DNA of 64,000 nucleotides from Stenotrophomonas rhizophila (lineage in GTDB: Bacteria > Pseudomonadota > Gammaproteobacteria > Xanthomonadales > Xanthomonadaceae). The translations under genes were made by a program, and so were the position numbers. The notes beneath the pieces were generated by a model. That model made no database searches, was not told where the DNA came from, and worked only from the letters and a program-made list of their open reading frames with translations. The stretch's first letter is position 1. The number at the start of each line of letters is the position of its first letter. This document shows, one piece after another, positions 9,239-17,420 of this stretch. Location of the stretch: positions 310,001 to 374,000 of the forward strand of contig NZ_JACWUO010000001.1 of assembly GCF_020857975.1 (NCBI RefSeq). The letters are read 5' to 3'.

Positions 9239-10447
9239 TCAGAACGTCAGCGCCAGCGCACGCGATTCGATCGGCGCCATCCGGCTCTGGTCCTGCAGTT
9301 GCAGGTCGCGCAGTTCGAACGGTGCGGCATAGCCGCGCGGCAGTGCTACGCCGGCGAACCGCAGCGGCAGTTCACCGGCGCCGGCACGGTCGAACCATGC
9401 CGCGCTGTGCGCCTGGGCCACCGGCCGCAGCCGGCCGTCCGGGCCGGTGGCATACAGCGTGCCACGCACTTCATAACGCCCGGCCGCACCGATCTGCAGC
9501 GGCAGGCGGACCGTGCGGCTGGCCGCATCGACCTCGGCCTGGCCGCCCAGGCGGGCGGTCGGCCGGGCCACCGCGAAGGCCACCTTGGCATCGCGCTGCA
9601 CGCCGTTGGCACTGACGAAGGCCTGCAGTTCCCACAGACCCTGCACCGTGCCGACATCGTTGGGAATGGTCACCTGCGCGCGCAACCCGTCCTTGCCGGC
9701 CACCAGCGGTACCGGCCAGCTGCGGCCGTCCGGGGCCACCAGCAGCGCCTCGCCGCCGGCCGGCAACGCACGCGCCACCGATCGGCCCGCCGCCAGCGCC
9801 GCGCGGCCGCCGTCGTCCTGCAGGCGGGCCTGCAGCACCACGCTGCCACCGGCCAGTACCTGCTGGCGGTCGGCCTGCAGCCGCAATGCGATCGGGCTGT
9901 TGGGCTCCAGCACCTGCACCACGTAGCGGCCCTGCGCCTGCGCGCTTTGCAGCCGGTAGGTGCCGGCCGTTGCCGCCGCGCCGGTACGCACCATCGCCGT
10001 GCCCGGCCCGACCGTCATGCCGGCCGCGCGCAGCTGCTGGGCGTCCACCACCTTGTCCACCGCCAGCGCACCGGCCGGGTCGCGTACCTGCCATTGTTGC
10101 GGGGCCAGCGGCCGGGCGCCCTGCACCGGGCTGACCTGGATCACCGCATCGGGGGCGGTCAGCGGCAGGTCCATGCCGCGCTGCAGGGTGGCCGCGTCCA
10201 CGGTGTCCCAGTAGCTGCGGCTGATGGCCGCCTGCGGGGCCGGGGCCGCCAGGGCCTGGGCCGGGTCCAGCGCCCAGGCGAAACTCAACGGGGCCCGTTC
10301 ACTCGGCGTGGCCGGCAGCGGCGCGCGTTCCACCCGCGGCGCCACCTGGTCGGTGGCACGGGCCGACAGCAATGGCTGCGCGGCCTGCAGCGGCAGCGCA
10401 GTCACGGCCGTGGCCACGGCCAGCGCAATCGTCAGTCTTGAAGTCAT
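9239..10447 (-). CDS. Secreted DUF4785-type protein
   Basis: Exported protein of 402 residues with a signal peptide (MTSRLTIALAVATAVTALPLQAA). The body looks like several beta-sandwich modules, with segments such as GRYVVQVLEPNSPIALRL and GLWELQAFVSANGVQRDAKV that resemble carrier-type Ig-like folds. This agrees with the DUF4785 family of gammaproteobacterial secreted proteins, whose function is unknown to me. It follows a secreted alpha/beta-hydrolase gene by 10 bases on the same strand. The two are probably co-expressed, and this protein might assist or modulate that enzyme; the link is inference from position only. Confidence 0.65.
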   Translation of the reverse strand: MTSRLTIALAVATAVTALPLQAAQPLLSARATDQVAPRVERAPLPATPSERAPLSFAWALDPAQALAAPAPQAAISRSYWDTVDAATLQRGMDLPLTAPDAVIQVSPVQGARPLAPQQWQVRDPAGALAVDKVVDAQQLRAAGMTVGPGTAMVRTGAAATAGTYRLQSAQAQGRYVVQVLEPNSPIALRLQADRQQVLAGGSVVLQARLQDDGGRAALAAGRSVARALPAGGEALLVAPDGRSWPVPLVAGKDGLRAQVTIPNDVGTVQGLWELQAFVSANGVQRDAKVAFAVARPTARLGGQAEVDAASRTVRLPLQIGAAGRYEVRGTLYATGPDGRLRPVAQAHSAAWFDRAGAGELPLRFAGVALPRGYAAPFELRDLQLQDQSRMAPIESRALALTF

Positions 10448-10457
10448 GGCGTGTTCC

Positions 10458-11342
10458 TCACAGGGTCAGGTCGTTGCGCAGGAGCGTGCCCAGGCCGAAG
10501 CAGTCGCGCCGGCTCTGGTTGTGGCTGAGCGGTTCGGCGCCCTTGGTGCGCGCCTTGTCGGTGAACCACAGGGTGCCGGCCGCCTTCTGGCTGCTGCACT
10601 CCAGGAACCCGTCCGAGCAGCTGTCCAACCAGTTCTGGGTGAACTCCAGGCCCACGTTCTGCGCATAGCCGCCGCAGTAGCTGTTGTTGTCCCATACCGC
10701 CGATTCCACGTCCGAACCGACCACCACGCGGAACGGCCGGGGCAAGGCCGGGCGCCCCACCGTGCCGTACAGGTTCTGCGCGTTGTAGGTGGCCATATGG
10801 CTCACCTGCTGTTGGCGCACCGCATCGCTCTTGTAGCCCAGCAGCCAGCCCACCGAGGATTCGAAGGCATTGCCGTTGAGCGCGGCATCGGCCAGCGGCG
10901 TGCCGGCCGAGGACGGGGCCAGCGCGGTGACCTTGCTGATGGTCTGGATCAACCGCGGATAGCGGCTGTCATAGGTGGGATTGGACAGGATCCAGCGCAG
11001 CACGTTGCCGCCGTTGGAATGGGTGATCACCACCAGCTTGGTGATGCCACGGCTGTCGATGAAGCCGGTCAGCTGCCCGGCCAGGCAGCCGGCGGTCTCC
11101 GGTTTCCACATGTACTGCTCGAAATCGCAGTTGATGACCGTGTAGTTGCTGCTGTTGGGCAAGCCGGCGCGCACCGTATCGATGATCCCCGGTTGCCAGT
11201 ATTCGGTACGTGCATCGGTCTGTTTGCCGGTGCCGTGCACGAACGCCACCCCCACCACGTCGGCGGCGTGCACGCTTCCACACGCCAGCATCATCACGCC
11301 CAGGGCCAGCCCCCGGCCCGTCCTTCCCGCATTGCTTCGCAT
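10458..11342 (-). CDS. Secreted alpha/beta-hydrolase (lipase/esterase-like)
   Basis: Exported 294-residue hydrolase. A signal peptide ending near SVHAA is followed by VAFVHGTGKQTDA, an HG oxyanion-type strand. THSNGGN looks like the nucleophile elbow, with Ser as the presumed nucleophile (the first Gly of GxSxG is replaced by His). Several cysteines suggest disulphides. The start at 11342 is set by GGAG 7 bases upstream; the longer frame before it has no family character. It forms a two-gene unit with the DUF4785 gene. The fold resembles lipases of the PGAP1/LipA type, but the substrate is unknown. Confidence 0.7.
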   Translation of the reverse strand: MRSNAGRTGRGLALGVMMLACGSVHAADVVGVAFVHGTGKQTDARTEYWQPGIIDTVRAGLPNSSNYTVINCDFEQYMWKPETAGCLAGQLTGFIDSRGITKLVVITHSNGGNVLRWILSNPTYDSRYPRLIQTISKVTALAPSSAGTPLADAALNGNAFESSVGWLLGYKSDAVRQQQVSHMATYNAQNLYGTVGRPALPRPFRVVVGSDVESAVWDNNSYCGGYAQNVGLEFTQNWLDSCSDGFLECSSQKAAGTLWFTDKARTKGAEPLSHNQSRRDCFGLGTLLRNDLTL

Positions 11343-11607
11343 CCGCTGTCTCCATTGCAGGTGATCCCCCTGATGACTGGCGCTGCCGCATGGCCGTGGA
11401 TGCCATCGTTCCCCATCTGCATGACAAGGCGGCGCCAACCCCGACGCTATGCCGGTCGAAGATCCCGTTCCGTGAACCAGTAGATGGTTTTGGCCATCGA
11501 GCGTGCCTTTTGCGACGCACCATGCCGGATCTGGCCACATGACCCAACGGCGCCCGCCGGCCCCCGGGAAGCTGCGATCATCGGTTTTTCCGTCCAGAGA
11601 GCCGCCG

Positions 11608-12456
11608 ATGCCGTCCTTCACCGCCCCTGACGCCCTGCGCCCGTTGTTGAGCGCCGCCCTGCTGGTGGCCTTGGCCGGTTGCTCCACGGCGGCCGCTCCG
11701 CCTGCCACGGCGGTGGAAGCCTCGGTCACCACCAAGGCGGTCGGCTATCTGGCCGCCGACGCCGTGCCGGCCAGCCTGGCCCTGGTACCGGCGCCGCCGG
11801 CGGCCGGGTCGGCCGGCTTCGCGCTGGACGAGCAGGTCAGTGGTGAAGCCCGCCGCCTGCGCGGCAGCCCGCGTTTCGCCCAGGCGCACCGGGACGCCGA
11901 ACTGGGCTTCCCGGCCGGCGCCAACCAGTTTTCATGCGCGATCGACGTGGACGTGGACGCGGTGCAGACGCCGGCGCTGTACCGCCTGCTCGAACGCAGC
12001 CGGGCCGATGCCAGCGCGGCCACGCGCACCGCCAAGAAGCACTACCAGCGTGCGCGCCCGTTCATGCTCAACGGCGAACCGACCTGCACGCCGGAAGACG
12101 AGCAGGAACTGCGCGGCAACGGCTCCTACCCCTCCGGCCACACCTCGATCGGCTGGGCCTGGGCGCTGATCCTGGCAGAGATCGCCCCCGACCGCGCCGA
12201 TGCGATCCAGGCACGCGGCCGCAACTACGGCGAAAGCCGCCTGGTCTGCAATGTGCACTGGCAGAGCGACATCCTCGAAGGCCGCTTCATGGGCGCGGCC
12301 GCGGTGGCGCGGCTGCATGACGATGCGGCCTTCAACAAGGACCTGCTGGCCGCGCGCAAGGAAATCGCCGCGGCGCGCAAGGCCGGGCGGCATTCCAGCC
12401 GCGACTGCGCGGCCGAGGAAGCGGTATTGAAGGTGCGTCCGGCGAGCGCGCTGTAA
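11608..12456 (+). CDS. Class A non-specific acid phosphatase, lipoprotein (PAP2 superfamily)
   Basis: Periplasmic phosphomonoesterase of 282 residues. It has a lipoprotein signal with lipobox LAGC (about residues 19-22) and the complete class A/PAP2 signature: K-x6-RP in KKHYQRARP, PSGH in GSYPSGHTS, and SR-x5-H-x3-D in ESRLVCNVHWQSD. These supply the catalytic histidines and phosphate ligands of PhoC/PhoN enzymes. The start at 11608 is preceded by an AGAGAG stretch. It is a stand-alone gene, divergent from the secreted hydrolase. Its likely role is phosphate scavenging from organic esters. Lipid anchoring is inferred from the lipobox. Confidence 0.88.
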   Translation: MPSFTAPDALRPLLSAALLVALAGCSTAAAPPATAVEASVTTKAVGYLAADAVPASLALVPAPPAAGSAGFALDEQVSGEARRLRGSPRFAQAHRDAELGFPAGANQFSCAIDVDVDAVQTPALYRLLERSRADASAATRTAKKHYQRARPFMLNGEPTCTPEDEQELRGNGSYPSGHTSIGWAWALILAEIAPDRADAIQARGRNYGESRLVCNVHWQSDILEGRFMGAAAVARLHDDAAFNKDLLAARKEIAAARKAGRHSSRDCAAEEAVLKVRPASAL

Positions 12457-12471
12457 ACCGAGCGCGGCGCG

Positions 12472-12495
12472 GTAGTGCCGGCCGCTGGCCGGCTC
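12472..12495 (+). repeat. SMAG-type GTAG palindromic repeat
   Basis: Starts GTAGTGCC and forms a stem between GCCGGCC and GGCCGGC around GCT (12477-12493). It lies just after the phosphatase stop. Confidence 0.85.
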
Positions 12496-12560
12496 GTCGA
12501 TGGTCGATGAGATGCGGCGGCGCCGGGCTTGTGGTCCCGGCGTGAGGTAGGCAGTGACTC

Positions 12561-13040
12561 CTATTGAAGATCGACCTTTTGTGCCTTGGCAATCAACACC
12601 CAGTGCCCATTCCCGCCCCTCACATAGAAGTAGCAATCGGTGCAGACGTAATAGCTGAGACACTCAACGCGTTGACTCCCTCTCCTCCACTCGATGTGCT
12701 CACGCCCTCGTTCACTGTTGTTGAACACGGGCTCCGCACGAAGTAACCGCGTGATCTCCGCCTCTGTTTTCCCAACGAAGGAAGCCGGATTGGCAGCATG
12801 CAGATCCAAGGCAAATGGCCTGGCAAGCAGCCGAGCCCAGCGAGCTTCGATCTTGTACCCCTGACGGAAAGGGACAGCGCGTAGTACGCGGACGAGCATT
12901 CGCCTGCTTCGCATCGATTGCAACGCACCAGATCGGGCCAGCAGTTTGAGAAACATGCTGACGAGACGCGAGATGGCGTCCAGCGGAAGTTCGAAGAGAA
13001 GGATCCAGACCATCTCAACAATTTCTCTCAAGTACCGCAT
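12561..13040 (-). CDS. Hypothetical protein with hydrophobic N-terminus
   Basis: I do not recognise this 159-residue protein. Residues 10-35 are hydrophobic or amphipathic, the middle is very basic, and the C-terminal third has an aromatic, cysteine-containing beta-like segment (CLSYYVCTDCYFYVRGG). The start overlaps the end of the upstream membrane-protein gene by 13 bases, so translation is probably coupled and the two products may work together. The DNA is slightly less GC-rich than its surroundings. No toxin, enzyme or transporter motif was seen. Confidence 0.55.
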   Translation of the reverse strand: MRYLREIVEMVWILLFELPLDAISRLVSMFLKLLARSGALQSMRSRRMLVRVLRAVPFRQGYKIEARWARLLARPFALDLHAANPASFVGKTEAEITRLLRAEPVFNNSERGREHIEWRRGSQRVECLSYYVCTDCYFYVRGGNGHWVLIAKAQKVDLQ

Positions 13041-13522
13041 TCTGAGCCCCTCTTAGCGTTGATACTGGCAGGAGGGACAGGGCGGCACGCTCGACGCAGC
13101 ATCCCCAATTTCAGCGACTCTACGAGCAGCAGCAGGCACCCGCTCAACACCAACAGGGTGGTTGGGGCGATATCCAGATGGCGGACCAGCATCAGCGCAA
13201 ACGGCACAGATGGCATCAACAGCATCAGCCGCAGCGGTATCTGCACGTATGCAAGATAGACACCGAGCCTGCTGCGCCATAGCAGCAACGCGCAGGAAGC
13301 GAAAAGACTCGCCTGCAATACCCAACTTGGCGCAAGGAACGTCAGTGCCATCCATCCATGGCTGTCCAGCACCGCGATCGAACCAGCGATGTCGTGGAGG
13401 TACGGCGTGCGGTCGTGCCGAAGCGCGGATGCCACGTAGATGAGTATCTGGGCCGCATCCATGCGGCCCCACAGCACCAGTGCCCAGCCATGTTCCGATG
13501 GTTTGCGTTGGGTAGGTTCCAT
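13028..13522 (-). CDS. Hypothetical integral membrane protein
   Basis: Unrecognised 164-residue protein with about four hydrophobic segments: residues 10-30, 49-78, 83-107 and 112-135. The tail is basic (LGMLRRACRPVPP). The start at 13522 gives a protein that begins just before the first membrane helix; a weak GGAA lies upstream, and the longer frame runs into repeat DNA, so it is unlikely to be coding. It overlaps the next gene by 13 bases. A multi-spanning protein of a DoxX-like or DUF-type family is possible but not demonstrated. Confidence 0.5.
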   Translation of the reverse strand: MEPTQRKPSEHGWALVLWGRMDAAQILIYVASALRHDRTPYLHDIAGSIAVLDSHGWMALTFLAPSWVLQASLFASCALLLWRSRLGVYLAYVQIPLRLMLLMPSVPFALMLVRHLDIAPTTLLVLSGCLLLLVESLKLGMLRRACRPVPPASINAKRGSECGT

Positions 13523-13642
13523 CGTTCCAGCGGCCTCTGGGAAAGGCGCGCTGTGCCGCACCCGGTATTTGATGCGCCAGTATGCCGAGCGTAGGACGGT
13601 GCCGGGAATGCAATAACTTGCAAAGCGGGGCCCGGCATCACC

Positions 13643-13716
13643 GTAGTGCCGGCCGCTGGCCGGCTCTGCATCCTGTTGATCGGCACCGCGAGGAGCCGGC
13701 CAGCGGCCGGCACTAC
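13643..13716. repeat. Inverted pair of SMAG-type repeats
   Basis: Two 24-base GTAG elements face each other: 13643-13666 on the plus strand and 13693-13716 on the minus strand, separated by 26 bases. They can form individual hairpins or one long stem. They occupy the gene-free stretch 13523-13867. Confidence 0.85.
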
Positions 13717-13735
13717 CGATATGGCGGTACCGATT

Positions 13736-13766
13736 GGCGGTCGGCGGTCGGCGGTCGGCGGTCGGC
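13736..13766 (+). repeat. Tandem heptanucleotide repeat (GGCGGTC) x4
   Basis: Four perfect copies of GGCGGTC at 13736-13763 plus a partial fifth, directly after the SMAG pair. The copy number is likely variable through slippage. No function is evident. Confidence 0.8.
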
Positions 13767-13786
13767 ACCACGATGAAGGTACGAAC

Positions 13787-13816
13787 AGAAAACGGCGCGG
13801 ATTTCTCCGCGCCGTT
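13787..13816 (-). terminator. Rho-independent terminator of the TonB receptor gene at 13868
   Basis: Perfect 10-bp stem (arm AACGGCGCGG at 13791-13800, partner at 13807-13816) with a 6-base loop. On the minus strand it is followed by TTTTC. It lies about 52 bases beyond the receptor stop. Confidence 0.75.
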
Positions 13817-13830
13817 CCTGTTTCGCAGCG

Positions 13831-13854
13831 TACCCACCAACGGTGGGTGCCTAC
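13831..13854 (-). repeat. SMAG-type repeat, CACCCACC stem subfamily
   Basis: On the minus strand it starts GTAGGCACCCACC and pairs with GGTGGGT. It has the same 5' GTAG rule as the other elements but a different stem sequence. Confidence 0.65.
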
Positions 13855-13867
13855 CGCATCAGGTGCA

Positions 13868-16135
13868 TCAGAACTTGGCGGTGAACTCCACGCCGAACGT
13901 ACGCGGCTCGTTGAGGAAGCCGGTCAGGTTGTTGAAGTCGATCGCACCGACCACCCGCACCTGATCGGTCAGGTTGCGCCCGTACACGGCCACATCGTAC
14001 TGGCCGTAATCCCAGTTGTAGCCCAGCCGCAGGCCGCCTTCCAGCGACGAACGGCTGCGGAACTCCGGCGACTCGTACAGGAAGAAGTTGACTGCGCTGC
14101 GATAGGCCCAATCGGTGTAGACGTACAGCTCGCTGCCGTCGGTGACCGGGAAACCGGCACGCAGGGTCAGGTTGTGGATCCACTTGGGCGCCTGCGGCAG
14201 CGCATTGCCGTTGACCAGCGCATAGGTGGCCCCATCGATGACCGTGGTCGGGTCGGTGATGGTGCAGCCGCCGCCACAGATCGCCACCGCCAGGTCCTTG
14301 TCCTTGATCTCGGTGTCGTTGTAGCTGCTGCCCAGGGTCAGCAGCACGTGGTCGGTCAGGTAGGCCTCGAAGTCCAGCTCGGCGCCCTGGCCGATGCTCT
14401 TGTCGGCGTTGAGCAGGGTGGCGGTGTTGTTGCTGCCGCCCACCGCGATCAGCTGCTGGCCATCCACGTTGTAGCGGAACACGTTGAAGCCCAGGCGTGC
14501 GCGACGGTCGAACAGGTCCGCCTTGATGCCGGCCTCATAGGAGATCACCTTCTCCGAATCGGCCTGCGATACGCCACCGAAGGCCAGCCGGCCCTGGATC
14601 GACGGCGCGCGGAAGCCCTTGGCCACGCGCGCGTACGCGTTGAGGTTGTCGGTGATCTGGTACACACCGCTCAGGTCCCAGCTGACGTCGTTGACGTCGG
14701 TCTTGGCGATGTACGGGCCGCTGACCGGGGTGCCGAACAGCACGGCCTGCAGCACGCTGGCGCTGAAGTCCTTCTTGTCCTGCGTGTAACGCACGCCACC
14801 GCGCAGCTTGAAGCGCTCGGTCACGTCGAAATCGCCGGAGGCGAACGCGGCCCAGGCCTTGTTGCGCTGCTGCTGGACCGCATGGCCGGTCTGCGGGTTG
14901 CCCGGGGTCAGCGAGTCGTAGTTGAAGCTGTCGATGGTGACGTCTTCATCGAAGTAGAACACCCCGGCCTGCCAGTCGAAGCGGCCCCACTCATTGGATT
15001 CCACGCGGAATTCCTGGGTCCACTGGCGGTGGCTGGGCAGGCCGTCGGCCGACTCCGAGGCGAACGGGATGAAACCCGGGCCGGAGTTGCCGGCGCCCAG
15101 GAAGCTGGCGCCGTAGCCGCCGTCGATGTCGCCATGGTTGAGCGATTCGGCGGTTTCATAGCCGGTGATCGAGTGCAGGGTGACCCGGCCCAGGTTCCAC
15201 TGCAGGCGCGCGCTGCCGCCCCAGGTTTCCAGCTCGGAGAAGTTCTGGCCGTCGACCGAAACCTCGTCGCGGTCGAAGTTCTCGACCAGCTGGTTGGTGC
15301 CCGGCTTGAGGATGTTGGCGCGGAACAGACGCGCGGTGCCGTTGAGCTTGCGCTTGTGCAGGTTGAACAGGGCTTCGAAGTCATCGCCTTCGTACAGGAA
15401 CTGCACGCGACCGGCCGCTTCGTCATAGCCTTCAAAGCCCTGGGCCGGCGCATTGGCGCGGGTATTGGTGACCCAGTTGTCGCGGCGCTGGTACAGCGCC
15501 GACACGCGTGCCGACCAGCGGTCGGTCAGCGGGCCACCATAGGCGGCCTGGGTGTTCCAGGTGTCGTAGCTGCCGTAGGCGACCTTGATGTAACCGTCGG
15601 CATCCTGCGAGGGACGCGCCGAATCGAACTTGACCACGCCGGCCGGGGTGTTGCGCCCGAACAGGGTGCCCTGCGGGCCGCGCAGCACTTCCACACCGGC
15701 CAGGTCGAACAGCGGGAAGCCCTTCAGCAGCGGGCTTTCCTGCACCACATCGTCATACACCAGCGAGACCGGCTGCGAGGCATTGAGATCGAAGTCGGTA
15801 TTGCCCAGGCCGCGGATGTAGAAGCGCGGGAAGGCACGACCGTAGGACGATTCGATGTTCAGGCTGGGCACGCGCGCGGACAGGAAGCGGATGTCGTCGC
15901 CGGCCGAACCGAGCACATCGAGCTTTTCGCCCTGGATGGCCGAGATCGATACCGGTACGTCCTTGGCGTTTTCTACACGGCGCTGTGCCGTGACCTGCAG
16001 GGTGTCGAGGGCAACCGGATCCTTGGCGGCCGGGGCGTCCTGGGCTGCGGCCGTCAACGGCAGCAGGGCGGCGAGGGCGATGACGAGCGGGTGCACGGAC
16101 GGAAACCGGCCGTGGGCAGTGCGGTTCGGGAACAT
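13868..16135 (-). CDS. TonB-dependent outer-membrane receptor
   Basis: Outer-membrane active transporter of 755 residues. A signal peptide ending near TAAAQ is followed by a TonB-box-like stretch (DTLQVTAQRR). The plug domain has YIRGLGNTDFD and GVEVLRGPQGTLFGRNTPAG, the invariant plug motif. The large beta-barrel ends in Phe (FTAKF). The start at 16135 was chosen because the extra upstream residues do not look like a signal peptide, although no clear ribosome-binding site is visible. A terminator follows the gene. The plug resembles receptors for siderophores or other small ligands (KDVPVSISAI type); no adjacent uptake gene indicates the substrate. Confidence 0.88.
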   Translation of the reverse strand: MFPNRTAHGRFPSVHPLVIALAALLPLTAAAQDAPAAKDPVALDTLQVTAQRRVENAKDVPVSISAIQGEKLDVLGSAGDDIRFLSARVPSLNIESSYGRAFPRFYIRGLGNTDFDLNASQPVSLVYDDVVQESPLLKGFPLFDLAGVEVLRGPQGTLFGRNTPAGVVKFDSARPSQDADGYIKVAYGSYDTWNTQAAYGGPLTDRWSARVSALYQRRDNWVTNTRANAPAQGFEGYDEAAGRVQFLYEGDDFEALFNLHKRKLNGTARLFRANILKPGTNQLVENFDRDEVSVDGQNFSELETWGGSARLQWNLGRVTLHSITGYETAESLNHGDIDGGYGASFLGAGNSGPGFIPFASESADGLPSHRQWTQEFRVESNEWGRFDWQAGVFYFDEDVTIDSFNYDSLTPGNPQTGHAVQQQRNKAWAAFASGDFDVTERFKLRGGVRYTQDKKDFSASVLQAVLFGTPVSGPYIAKTDVNDVSWDLSGVYQITDNLNAYARVAKGFRAPSIQGRLAFGGVSQADSEKVISYEAGIKADLFDRRARLGFNVFRYNVDGQQLIAVGGSNNTATLLNADKSIGQGAELDFEAYLTDHVLLTLGSSYNDTEIKDKDLAVAICGGGCTITDPTTVIDGATYALVNGNALPQAPKWIHNLTLRAGFPVTDGSELYVYTDWAYRSAVNFFLYESPEFRSRSSLEGGLRLGYNWDYGQYDVAVYGRNLTDQVRVVGAIDFNNLTGFLNEPRTFGVEFTAKF

Positions 16136-16184
16136 GGCGATTAGGCTGTGTTGGGAGGGGTGGTGGACCGGCGCTACCAGACAA

Positions 16185-16219
16185 TTGTTGCAGTACAACA
16201 ACATGGCCGCAAATTGCGG
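16185..16219. promoter_or_regulatory. Two adjacent palindromes in the TonB-receptor/patatin divergent region
   Basis: TTGTTG and CAACAA around CAGTA (16185-16201), followed 5 bases later by CCGCAA and TTGCGG around one base (16207-16219). They lie 50-85 bases upstream of the receptor start and are plausible operator half-sites. No regulator is identified. Confidence 0.35.
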
Positions 16220-16380
16220 TCATTCATTAGCAGACTCCGGCCAGGCACGGTGGGACACGCTTCCCGGTTTCGAACGCCGCCGGCCCAGCGGCTGAACATC
16301 GATCGCCCCGCCCTGCCCCGCCCTGCGGCCGCTTCGGTATGCTGGCGCCCTTCGATGCCTATTCACCTGCAGACACCCTG

Positions 16381-17376
16381 ATGAAATCACTGCGCCGTAC
16401 CCGCCTGACGCTGTCCGTTGCCCTGCTCGGCCTGCTGGCCGGCTGCGGCGGCGACCCCGTGCGCCCGACCCCGCCGCCGGCGGCCACCCCGGTGGCGCAG
16501 GCCAAGCCGGTCAGGATCGGCATCGCCCTGGGCGGCGGCGCGGCCAAGGGTTTTGCCCATATCGGGGTGATCAAGATGCTCGAGGCCAACGGCTTCGAAC
16601 CGGTGGTGGTGTCCGGCACCAGCGCCGGCAGCGTAGTCGGGGCGTTGTATGCCAGTGGCATGGATGCCTTCCAGATGCAGTCCAAGGCGGTGGCGCTGGA
16701 CGAAGCCAGCATCCGCGACGTGCGCCTGTTCTCCGGCGGCCTGGTGCAGGGCCAGAAGCTGCAGGACTACGTCAATACGCAGGTCGGCAACCGCCCGATC
16801 GAGAAGTTCAGCAAGCCGTTCGCCGCGGTGGCCACCCAGCTGGAAACCGGCGACCGCGCGATCTTCGTGCGCGGCAATGCCGGCCAGGCGGTACGTGCGT
16901 CCAGCAGCATCCCCGGCGTGTTCGAGCCGGTGAAGATCGGCAAGGGCAACTATATCGACGGTGGCGTGGTCAGCCCGGTGCCGGTGGACGCCGCGCGCCA
17001 GCTCGGCGCCGACTTCGTGATCGCCGTGGATATCTCCAGCAAGGCCAGCGGCAAGGCGCCGACCGGCATGCTGGGCATCGTCAACCAGTCGATCTCGATC
17101 ATGGGCCAGCGCCTGGGCGAGCAGGAACTAGCGCGCGCGGACATCATCGTCCGCCCCAAGGTGCTGGACATCGGCGCGGCCGATTTCAGCCAGCGCAACA
17201 ACGCCATCCTGGAAGGCGAGAAGGCCGCGATGGCGGTGATGCCGCAGATCCGCGCCAAGGTGCAGCAGTTGCAGCGGGCCCGCGCCGCCGCCCTGGCCCC
17301 GCCGCCCAAGCCCAAGTGCGAAGAACCGTCGCGCGTGGGCAGGCTGATGGGCCGCAAGGAGAAGTGCGAGGGGTGA
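16381..17376 (+). CDS. Patatin-like phospholipase, lipoprotein (RssA-like)
   Basis: Serine lipid acyl hydrolase of 331 residues. It has a lipoprotein signal with LAGC (about 18-21) and then the patatin set: oxyanion loop GGGAAKG (about 51-57), nucleophile elbow GTSAG (about 79-83) and the Asp of the DGG motif (YIDGG). The lipobox indicates a membrane-anchored periplasmic location. It is probably translated from the ATG at 16381, since the preceding codons lack a signal-like character. The tail is Lys/Arg/Cys-rich. It stands alone between the TonB receptor and the effector locus. Substrate and physiological role are unknown; membrane lipid turnover is a family-level inference. Confidence 0.85.
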   Translation: MKSLRRTRLTLSVALLGLLAGCGGDPVRPTPPPAATPVAQAKPVRIGIALGGGAAKGFAHIGVIKMLEANGFEPVVVSGTSAGSVVGALYASGMDAFQMQSKAVALDEASIRDVRLFSGGLVQGQKLQDYVNTQVGNRPIEKFSKPFAAVATQLETGDRAIFVRGNAGQAVRASSSIPGVFEPVKIGKGNYIDGGVVSPVPVDAARQLGADFVIAVDISSKASGKAPTGMLGIVNQSISIMGQRLGEQELARADIIVRPKVLDIGAADFSQRNNAILEGEKAAMAVMPQIRAKVQQLQRARAAALAPPPKPKCEEPSRVGRLMGRKEKCEG

Positions 17377-17383
17377 GCGCCGG

Positions 17384-17405
17384 GTAGTGCCGACACTCGG
17401 TCGGC
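17384..17405 (+). repeat. Degenerate SMAG-type repeat
   Basis: Starts GTAGTGCCGAC with a shorter stem (GCCGAC and GTCGGC around ACTCG). It lies between convergent genes. Confidence 0.55.
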
Positions 17406-17420
17406 CCTGCCCCGGCATCC

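Noticed and set aside
13736..13763. Possible CRISPR-like repeat
   Set aside because: It is a 7-base tandem repeat without spacers; no array or cas gene is present.
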